A stretch of DNA of 8,649 nt from JBDSTZ01 sp039927975 (GTDB taxonomy: Bacteria > Pseudomonadota > Gammaproteobacteria > Burkholderiales > Burkholderiaceae_D), in assembly GCA_039927975.1 (NCBI GenBank), contig JBDSTZ010000352.1, positions 1 through 8,649 of the forward strand, written 5' to 3'. The position numbers and the translations under genes were made by a program. Shown piece by piece: positions 1-7,200 of the stretch. A model generated the notes under the pieces. It searched no databases. It saw only the letters and a program-made list of their open reading frames with translations, and was not told the origin of the DNA. Position 1 is the stretch's first letter. Each line of letters begins with the position of its first letter.

Positions 1-77
1 ATGGAGCAAAGGTCGGCGCGCATGGTCATGACGACGGCGCGCTCTTGGGTTGTCAGATGTTTGTATATTTTCGCCAT
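1..77 (-). CDS. IS30-family transposase, N-terminal fragment (runs off left edge)
   Basis: Reading the minus strand from the ATG at 77-75 gives 25 codons, starting MAKIYKHLTTQERAVVMTM and continuing to the window edge without a stop. IS30-family transposases typically start with a short 'YKHLxxxER' segment, followed by a helix-turn-helix that binds the IS ends and then a DDE catalytic domain. Only that first segment is present here, so integrity of the element cannot be judged. A weak Shine-Dalgarno-like TAAGGTG lies about 6 bases upstream of the ATG. The gene is divergent from the neighbouring MPE-STAND gene, so the 5' end of the IS faces that gene. The family assignment is recognition of the N-terminal pattern, not a database match. 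Confidence 0.72.
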   Translation of the reverse strand, partial: MAKIYKHLTTQERAVVMTMRADLCS

Positions 78-125
78 GGCGGCACCTTACAGCAGAAGGT
101 GTTGCACTTGGTCTTTGAGAACGCC
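78..125. mobile_element. probable terminal region of the IS30-family element
   Basis: This stretch separates the transposase start codon from the AT-rich leader of the next gene. It carries a GTTGCACTTGGTCTTTGAGA block (101-120) of the general kind found in terminal inverted repeats of IS30-family elements. The second IS end lies outside the window, so the inverted repeat and any target duplication cannot be confirmed, and the outer boundary at about 120-130 is an estimate. Confidence 0.4.
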
Positions 126-151
126 CCCTCACATAGTAAGTCGAAAAGCTC

Positions 152-179
152 TTCATCTGTCCGATAAAAAAACTACACT
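152..179 (+). promoter_or_regulatory. weak candidate sigma-70 promoter for the MPE-STAND gene
   Basis: TTCATC (152-157) and TACACT (174-179) are separated by 16 bases and match the -35 and -10 consensus at 3/6 and 4/6. Transcription would begin near 186, upstream of both possible start codons at 201 and 234. The area also holds the 10-mer GATAAAAAAA twice (163-172 and 181-190), making it strongly A-tract rich. The match is weak and the AT-rich background makes chance hits likely. Confidence 0.2.
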
Positions 180-190
180 TGATAAAAAAA
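163..190. repeat. paired A-tract direct repeat GATAAAAAAA
   Basis: The same 10-mer occurs at 163-172 and at 181-190, 18 bases apart start to start, immediately upstream of the MPE-STAND gene. Phased A-tracts commonly bend DNA and attract H-NS-type silencers in acquired genes. That role is inference here; only the repeat itself is seen. Confidence 0.5.
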
Positions 191-233
191 AGTTGTTAAA
201 GTGAAAGACCCTGGAACCCTCTCAGAAAATTTC

Positions 234-3200
234 ATGAAAAAGCCTGCAACAAGACTCGCAATCCTGCACCTTAGCGACATTCATTTCTCTGACAAATCCA
301 ATGCAGTCAGCGACAAATACCTAGAGGTGGGCAATGCATTGCGTAGCGTTGATAGTGAAGTCTGTGCGGTTCACGTCATAGTTACCGGCGACATTGCCAA
401 TAAAGGGCAACCCGAGGAATATGATCAAGCAAGTAAATTTTTTAAATCTTTAGAAGAACATTTAATAACCCGCAATAAATTTACTTCCGTTACTTGGTCC
501 TTCGCCCCTGGAAATCACGATTGTGACTTCTCTACAGGAAGTGCGGTGCGCGATCAACTACTAGCGTTACAATCGAAAAACGGAACACCAAGCTCAGACG
601 ACGAAGTACTAGAGTTGCTGGCAAAGCCGCAATTGAATTACGTCAATTTTATCGCGAAATTTTGCTCCGAAAGGGATATAGCGAGCACTATCTGCGATAT
701 TGAAACCGCAGAGATATGCTGTATTTCCGTCTCCTTAATTAGCATTAACACGGCAATTTCCTCGAAAAAGGATGAAATACAAGGCGAATTATATTTCCCG
801 GTGAGCAAGATCATGCGGCCAACGGAAGACTCAGATTTAGCAATATCGTTTTTTCATCATCCCTACGGGTGGCTTGAGTCTAACAACGCTCGTGATTTTC
901 GAAAGGTCGTCGAAGGCCTATCCGATATTATCCTGACGGGACATGAACACGAAAGTGCATCCTATCTAAAGACAAATTTAGAGACTGGCGCAAACAATAC
1001 TTTCATTGAAGGTTCCGTTTTTCAAGACCATGGAAACCCAGCAAGAAGTGGGTTCAACGTTTTGATCGTGGACCTAGAAAAGCAACAATGGAAATTTTTC
1101 CCTTTTTCGCTTCAGGGAAGGATTTATAAACCAGGAGAAATAAACCCCGCCTGGCGAGATTTTCGTCGCAATTCATTCCGAATTCAGAACGATTTTACGG
1201 TAAGTGATTCATTCACCGAACGCTTTTTAAATGATCCAGGTGCAGGTTTCACAAATTCACGCAAAGGAAAATTGACTTTCTCCGATATCTTTGTGCCAGG
1301 CCATCTTGACGAAATCGCCAGAATAGAAGAGAAATCTCAACTTGTAATGGCGCCTGTTTCAATGGCAGGGTTTGGCGCACGGATCGAGGATAATAACAAA
1401 ATTTTGATTATTGGCGAGGAACAGTGCGGTAAAACATCTTTTGCCAAATACCTGTACCAATCATTTCACGATATGGGGCTTGTGCCGCTTTTCATACGTG
1501 CGAGTGCGTTGAAAGAAAAAGATATCGATGACGTACGCTTGCGAAAGATTTTAACTGACGCGTTTTCCGATCAATACCAGGCCGACCGAATTGATAATTT
1601 TTTCCAACTACCGGCATCCAAACGCGTCTTATTAATCGACGATCTGCATTTGAGTCCTTTCAACAAAAGAGGGTTATCGAAATTCGTCGAATTGACCACC
1701 TCGATTTGCGAAAAAATCGTAATCTTTTCACACGCACTCTCGTTTATCGACGAGGTAGAAACAGCTTCCTCTGACAATTATTTAGCCAATTTCTCCCAGT
1801 TCGAGATAAAAGAGTTTGGAAATCAATTACGCGAGGACCTCATCGAACGGTGGTATTTTGTTGGACAAGAGTACACGTTGGACGAAGCAGAGCTTGATAG
1901 AATGGTCGTTAAGACAAAAACAACATTGGACCAGGTTCTTGGAAAGAATCTGCTTCCTTCCTACCCGATATTTATTCTAATAATTTTGCAGCAACTCGAA
2001 GCAACCAGCAATATCAATACCTCAAGCGGAGCCCACGGATATCTATATGAACTATTAATTACTTCAGCATTAAACGGCTCCAATGCTCGGATCGATTTTG
2101 ATACATCCTACACTTTCCTTGGAATGTTAGCTGAGGCGATGTTCGCGCGTCGCCAACGCTTCATTTCCAGCCACGAACTGGTGGAGGTGTTTAACGATTT
2201 TTGTAAGTTTTCCAAGCAAACAATTCGCCTCGAACGAGTAGAGCGCCCTCTATTAGAGGCAAGAATATTAATAGAACATGATGGAAAATATTGGTTTAGG
2301 TACAAATACTGCTACTATTATTTTGCCGCCCGCTATCTCAGCGATCGTTTACGAAAAACCGAAGGGCAGGAGCGTTTAAAATTGCTAGGCAGTGAAATTT
2401 ACCGAGAGGAATATGCAAATATACTAATGTTTCTCGCCTATTTATCTAATAAAGACCAAAGCATTATTGATATGATGTTGAAAAATGCGCGCGAAATTTA
2501 TGCCGGCGTGCCCGCTTGTGATTTTGATGCGCATGTCGCCTTTGTTAATAGGATGCACGCAAAGCTGCCAAAAGCAATACTTTTCGATCAAAAATCCAAT
2601 CAAGCGCGGGCGGTAATTAATCAGCGACTAGACCATTTAGAACGCGCTGACGATAGTTTGCAAAACGACGGGGATGATATCAACGATGCTCTTCAATTAA
2701 ACGTCGCTCTGAAAACCATTCAGGTTCTAGGTCAAATGCTGAAAAATTTTCCGAGCTCGTTGGATGGGGCTGTTAAAATGGAAATTGCCGAGGTATGCTA
2801 TCAGCTTGGTCTGCGAACGATGACGCGGTTCATACATTTTGCGGAAGAAAATCAGTCCGGAATTACCGCACTTTTCGAAGAGTGGCTGGGTAAGATGGCG
2901 AGTAAAGAAACTGAGATGTCGCTCAAACCCAAAGCCGAACAGTTTGTCGCTTTTCTGGTTGAGGCGTTTTCTACAGTTGTTGTCCGTCGCGTATCCTCGG
3001 CGGTAGGGGTTTCAACTTTAGCGCCTATGTATGAGGAAATCAGGCGAAAATATCCTGGTTTGGCCGTCAATATTATTGATTTTTCTCTAAAGTTAGATCA
3101 TTTCGAGAAATTTCCTGCTGCCGAGTTAGAGTTAATTCTAAGAGAAGCGAAAACAAACATCTTTCCAGTGATCATGCTCAGGCGGTTGACGATCGAGCAT

Positions 3201-3308
3201 TTCCAGAAATTCCCGGTCGAACGTCGCATTAAACAGGCCGCGTGCCAAAAACTTCAAATTGAACTTAAACATATGCAGTTACTCGAGAACAAACACAAGA
3301 AAATGTAG
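234..3308 (+). CDS. metallophosphoesterase-STAND NTPase fusion, candidate antiphage defence protein
   Basis: Numbering is from ATG 234 (1024 residues). Residues about 8-290 form a calcineurin-like phosphoesterase with all its metal-binding motifs: D15-x-H17 (LSDIHF), G52-D53 (VTGDIANKG), GNHD 93-96, FHH 207-209 and GHEH 236-239. About 380-600 is a P-loop NTPase with Walker A GEEQCGKTS (394-402; K400) and Walker B VLLIDD (465-470). LIERWY (536-541) and an aromatic YYYFAARYL stretch (694-702) resemble motifs following NACHT/STAND ATPase cores. Residues about 710-1024 are predicted helical and unrecognised. No signal peptide or membrane segment is seen, so it is probably cytoplasmic. An upstream in-frame GTG at 201 would add 11 residues; neither start has a clear ribosome site, and I prefer ATG because the MPE strand begins soon after it. 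By analogy with Avs/NLR-like proteins, the MPE would be the effector and the C-terminus the sensor (inference). MPE substrates range from cyclic nucleotides to DNA and cannot be read here. Composition is AT-rich relative to downstream genes, suggesting horizontal acquisition. Confidence 0.85.
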   Translation: MKKPATRLAILHLSDIHFSDKSNAVSDKYLEVGNALRSVDSEVCAVHVIVTGDIANKGQPEEYDQASKFFKSLEEHLITRNKFTSVTWSFAPGNHDCDFSTGSAVRDQLLALQSKNGTPSSDDEVLELLAKPQLNYVNFIAKFCSERDIASTICDIETAEICCISVSLISINTAISSKKDEIQGELYFPVSKIMRPTEDSDLAISFFHHPYGWLESNNARDFRKVVEGLSDIILTGHEHESASYLKTNLETGANNTFIEGSVFQDHGNPARSGFNVLIVDLEKQQWKFFPFSLQGRIYKPGEINPAWRDFRRNSFRIQNDFTVSDSFTERFLNDPGAGFTNSRKGKLTFSDIFVPGHLDEIARIEEKSQLVMAPVSMAGFGARIEDNNKILIIGEEQCGKTSFAKYLYQSFHDMGLVPLFIRASALKEKDIDDVRLRKILTDAFSDQYQADRIDNFFQLPASKRVLLIDDLHLSPFNKRGLSKFVELTTSICEKIVIFSHALSFIDEVETASSDNYLANFSQFEIKEFGNQLREDLIERWYFVGQEYTLDEAELDRMVVKTKTTLDQVLGKNLLPSYPIFILIILQQLEATSNINTSSGAHGYLYELLITSALNGSNARIDFDTSYTFLGMLAEAMFARRQRFISSHELVEVFNDFCKFSKQTIRLERVERPLLEARILIEHDGKYWFRYKYCYYYFAARYLSDRLRKTEGQERLKLLGSEIYREEYANILMFLAYLSNKDQSIIDMMLKNAREIYAGVPACDFDAHVAFVNRMHAKLPKAILFDQKSNQARAVINQRLDHLERADDSLQNDGDDINDALQLNVALKTIQVLGQMLKNFPSSLDGAVKMEIAEVCYQLGLRTMTRFIHFAEENQSGITALFEEWLGKMASKETEMSLKPKAEQFVAFLVEAFSTVVVRRVSSAVGVSTLAPMYEEIRRKYPGLAVNIIDFSLKLDHFEKFPAAELELILREAKTNIFPVIMLRRLTIEHFQKFPVERRIKQAACQKLQIELKHMQLLENKHKKM

Positions 3309-3337
3309 AATTCTAAAATATGTGCATGCGCCTTGGT

Positions 3338-3366
3338 TTGACGGATTTGCAAAGACTTCCTAAAAC
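3338..3366 (+). promoter_or_regulatory. candidate sigma-70 promoter for the ion-channel gene
   Basis: TTGACG (3338-3343, 5/6 to the -35 consensus) is followed after exactly 17 bases by TAAAAC (3361-3366, 4/6 to the -10 consensus). The predicted transcript start near 3373 leaves a leader of about 50-60 bases before ATG 3420 or 3435. If real, the channel gene does not depend on readthrough from the MPE-STAND gene, and the upstream TTG at 3375 is an unlikely start. Confidence 0.42.
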
Positions 3367-3434
3367 GCGGGCGTTTGCTACCCATCTATCTCGGTGCACA
3401 CACATTGAATTCGGCAAAAATGGTTATCCCTTTG

Positions 3435-4157
3435 ATGCGTTTATTTCTTTTTTACCGTCGAACCAGCCGTCATCCCTCGGCCATCCTGTTGCTGGTGCAG
3501 CTGTGCGGCATGCTGCTGTATCCCTTCATCGAGGGCTCGCGCGTCGGCAATGTGGCGTTCAATGTGTTCGGCATCGTGGTGCTGGCCATTACCACGCGGA
3601 TGGTGCACCGCACGCCGGGACAGGCCTGGATCAGCGCGAGCATCGCCGGGCCGGTGATTGTGCTGCTCAGCCTGCAGACCCTGTTCGGCATGGGCCAGCT
3701 GCTGCCCTGGTCGTCGGCCCTGGAAGCGGTGTTTTATTTTTACGCGGCCGGCAGCCTGATCGCCTACATGATGGGCGACCGGCTGGCCACGACCGACGAG
3801 CTGTTCGCCGCCGGCGCGACCTTCACCTTGCTGGCGTGGGCGTTCACCCATCTGTTCATCCTGGTGCAGGTGCTGCACCCGGGCACCTTCGCCGCCGCCG
3901 TGAACGCGGCCGCGCCGCGCACCTGGTCGGAACTGAACTATCTGAGCTTCGCGCTGCTGTCGAGCACGGGCATCGGCGACGTGATTCCGCTGACGTCGCA
4001 CGCGCGCGCGCTGGCCAGTGTGGAAATGTTTGTTGGACTGATCTACCTGGCGGCCGTGGTGGCGCGCCTGATCGGATTCACGACGCAAATGAATCCGCCC
4101 AAGGCGACGCCGGCGCCGGCCGAAGCGCCGAGCGGGGCGCAGACCGACCCAGCCTGA
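3435..4157 (+). CDS. six-helix potassium-channel-like membrane protein (ion channel family)
   Basis: The 240-residue protein (from ATG 3435) has hydrophobic segments at about 15-32, 39-57, 64-86, 96-113, 124-147 and 195-214. A re-entrant pore loop at about 170-187 carries the filter-like sequence SSTGIGDVIP (T178-G-I-G-D182), corresponding to the canonical TVGYGD of K+ channels. The pore loop lies between helices 5 and 6, as in six-helix channels. Helix 4 lacks the regular arginines of a voltage sensor and no cytoplasmic RCK or cyclic-nucleotide domain follows, only a short Pro/Ala-rich tail. It probably acts as a homotetrameric cation channel in the inner membrane (inference from the family). 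In-frame starts at ATG 3420 and TTG 3375 exist; none has a clear ribosome site, and I prefer 3435 because the extra codons are atypical for this genome and the MRLFLFYRR start resembles family members. It begins 126 bases after the MPE-STAND stop and ends in a strong terminator. Confidence 0.75.
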   Translation: MRLFLFYRRTSRHPSAILLLVQLCGMLLYPFIEGSRVGNVAFNVFGIVVLAITTRMVHRTPGQAWISASIAGPVIVLLSLQTLFGMGQLLPWSSALEAVFYFYAAGSLIAYMMGDRLATTDELFAAGATFTLLAWAFTHLFILVQVLHPGTFAAAVNAAAPRTWSELNYLSFALLSSTGIGDVIPLTSHARALASVEMFVGLIYLAAVVARLIGFTTQMNPPKATPAPAEAPSGAQTDPA

Positions 4158-4180
4158 AGCGGGCACCCGCCGTCAAAACG

Positions 4181-4212
4181 AAAACGCCACCCGGTCGAAG
4201 AGTGGCGTTTTT
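4181..4212. terminator. bidirectional Rho-independent terminator between convergent genes
   Basis: AAAACGCCAC (4181-4190) pairs perfectly with GTGGCGTTTT (4202-4211) around an 11-base loop. The stem ends in a T run on the plus strand (4208-4212) and, read on the minus strand, in TTTTCGTTTT. It lies 23 bases after the channel stop codon and about 30 bases after the PBP stop codon on the other strand, so it can end both transcripts. Confidence 0.88.
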
Positions 4213-4242
4213 GCCTTGAACCGGCGCGAAGCGCGGACGCGC

Positions 4243-7200
4243 TTAGTCGGTCTCGGCGGCGCGCGGGTGCAGCTCGGGCGCGGCCTTGGGCGGCACCGCC
4301 GGCGGAATCTTGATTGCCGGGGCATCGCTCCCGGTTGCCGTCCTTGCGGGCGCCGCTCGCTTGGTCGACGCGTTGGGCGCCGCCTGCTTGCCGGCCGCCT
4401 TAGGCGCCGTCTTGTCGCTTTTCGCCGTCGCCGTTTTCGCAGACGCCGGCTTGTCGGATTTGGCGGCGGTTTTCGCGGCGGGCGCTTTGGCCGGCTTCGG
4501 CGCCGCCTTGCCCTCGGACTTGATAGCAGCTTTATGCGCGGCCGGCTTGTCGACGGCCTTCGGCGCACTTTGCTTGTCGACTGCCTTCGGCGCGGCCGGC
4601 TTGACCACCGCGTTCGGCTTGCTTGGCGTGTCCACGGCTTTCGGCCCCGCCAGCTTGTCCACCACCTTTTTCGCAAGCGTCCCGGCAGCCGGCACCGCCA
4701 GCACGGCGGCGGCAGGTATCGCCAGCGCCTTCGCGGCCGGCTTGGCCGCAGCCTCGGACTCCTTGGCCGGCTTGACCGCAGCCTCCGGCTCCTTGGCCGT
4801 CTTGCCTGGCGCCGGCGCCGCATCGGCGTCAGCGCTCGGCAGCGTCGTCACCGTCTCGGACGACGTCATGGCCGCTTCCTTGCTCTCGCCTTCGGCCGCG
4901 CTCACCGTGGCCGGCTTGGCCACCGTGACACCGGTGGCCTTGACGGCGTCCTTGGCATACGGCTCGATCATCGGCATCAAGGTCGGCGCCAGCGCCACCA
5001 GCAGTTGCACCGGCAAGGCGCTGGTGAAATCGTACTTGGCCGATTGCGGCCCGTGCACATAGGCCGTCATGCTGCCGAAGAAGCGCTCGCCGATGTTGAA
5101 GACGAAGGTGGCCGAACGGTTCACATAGCGCGACTCGATGATGCGCCCGCCGGCGCCGTACACGTCGAAGCGCTGGTCGCCGGTGCCGGTCTTGCCGCCC
5201 ACCGCGATCACGCTGCCGTCGGCGGCCACGAAGGCCGCCTTGACGCGCTTGGCGGTGCCGTCCGAGACGACGCCGCGAATCGCTTCGGACACCGCGTGCG
5301 CGACGTCGGGCGAGATCACCTGTTCGAAGTCCTTCGGCCTGGTGTGCTTGACCAGGGTTTCATACGGCGTGTCCTTGGCGAAGTGCAGCGAGTCGATGCG
5401 CTGGACCGGTTTGCGCAGTCCGCCGTTGACGATAATGCCCATCATTTCGGCCAGCGCGGCGGGCCGGTCGGCCGAGGCGCCCAGCGTAGTGGCGTACGAA
5501 GGCACCAGCGAATCGAAGGGGTAGCCCATCTTCTTCCACTGCGCGTGGATCTTGAGGAAGGCTTCGACTTCGATCAGGCCGGCGATGCGCTTGTCCTGGG
5601 CGTGCTTGCGATGGGTGTTGAACAGCCAGGCGTAGACGTCCTGGCGCTCTTTGACGCTGGCGCCGGCCACTTCGGACCAGCTGGCGCCCTGGTGCTTGCG
5701 CAGGTAGCCGACCACCCACAGCTCAAGCGGGTGGATCGAGGACAGGTAGCCGCGGTCGGCCAGCGACATGTTGGCCGGCGAGTACTGCTCGTACATGCGG
5801 GCCAGGCGATCTTCCGGCACCTCGTTGGCCGAGGCCAGGTTCTCGTTGATGGAGGCGGAAAACTGCGCCAGCGTCGCTTCCGGCATCACGGTGCGATGCA
5901 CGTTGGCGAGCCGGGTCGGGGTCGGCCGGAAGCTCGCCAGCAGCACCTTCTCGGCTTCGGCCGGGGTCTTGCCCTTGTACTTGTTGTAGAACTTGCCGAG
6001 GAATTCGCGGCCTTCGCGGTCGGCGAAGCGCGACAGGTATTCGGCGCGGCGCGGATCGTCCGAGTCGGCCAGCAACGCGGCCGAGGATCCGGGCAGCTGG
6101 AACATGTAGTAGCGCACCACGTCACGCATCAGGCGCACGAACACCAGGTTGGTCGAGTTGCGCAGCGCCTGGCGCACGGTGAGGATGCGCGAGTCGTCGA
6201 GTTTGCTGAAGTTGCCGAAGGTGTGCAGGCCGCCACCGGTGAAGAAGCCCTCGCCCGGGTTGCCGGAATACTTGCGCTCGAGCGCGGCGTCGAGCATGGC
6301 CGGCAGGCCGCGGTCGCCGTTCGGGCCGAGGCTGTCGAAATACTCGACCGCCCAGGCCGACATGCGGTCTTTCGGATCGATCACCTGCTTGTGCATCTCG
6401 GCCTTGTCCATCGCGCCGAAGCGCTTGTGCAGCTGGTCGACGATGTCCATGTAGGTGACCAGGGTGCGCAGCTTGGCGGTCGAACCCAGATCGAGCTTGG
6501 CGCCGTCGTTGATGTCGAGCGGCTGGTCGTAGTTGTCGGTCTGCACCCGCAGGTAGTTGGCGTCGACGCCGCGTTCGAGCAGCGTGAAGCTGTAGACCAC
6601 GTTGGCCGGGTCGCCATTGCCGAGCATGCCCTTGCCGGTCAAGCCGGCGGCGGCGGCGCTCTCGGCGTCGCGCAGTTCGCGCAGTTTGGCGGTGACGGCT
6701 TGCTGGGCGTTCGAGTTGAGCGTGCTGACCACCGACAGGTCGAGGCGGTCGACGTTGTACAGGCGCGAATCGCCCAGCAGGCCGGCCAGGTGGGTGCGCA
6801 CCGCGTTCGAGGCCTTGCGGGTGACGAAGGCGTTGGCCGGTTGCGGCGCCACGCCGGAGGACTGCGACGGCTTGAGCTTGAGCTTCAAGGCGGCGTCGCG
6901 CAAGGCGGGTGGAATCACGCCGGCCTGGGCCAGCACGCGCAGGTGCACATTGGTGAGGTCTTCGAGGTCTTGCTGGCCGGCGCCAAGGTAGTGGGCCGGA
7001 CGGCGCTGGGCGATCATCAGGCTCAGCGCTTCCTTGTAGGCCAGCACCGCCCGCTCGTTGTCGAGCTTGCCTTTGAGCGAGGCGTTGACGTCGGCGAAAT
7101 CGCGGCCGTACCAGACGAACATGCCGTCGCCGATGCCGTTGACTTCACCGTAGCCGAGCTTGGCCGACAGCGGCACCGTGTTGAGGTAGTCGATGACGAT

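Noticed and set aside
1..204. A 67-codon plus-strand frame at the left edge
   Set aside because: It runs antisense to the IS30 transposase start and through the noncoding leader; the translation has no recognisable features.
3363..3376. AAACG-CGGG-CGTTT hairpin as a terminator of the MPE-STAND gene
   Set aside because: Only a 5-pair stem with a three-base T end, and it overlaps the candidate -10 of the channel promoter.
3320..4219. A 299-codon plus-strand frame overlapping the channel gene, and a 241-codon minus-strand frame (4166-3441)
   Set aside because: Both are Arg/Ala/His-rich shadows of the channel gene, whose own frame has regular membrane helices and a pore loop.
4173..4823. An Arg-rich minus-strand frame of 216 codons
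   Set aside because: It is the frame-shifted shadow of the PBP Ala/Lys/Pro tail and has no independent support.
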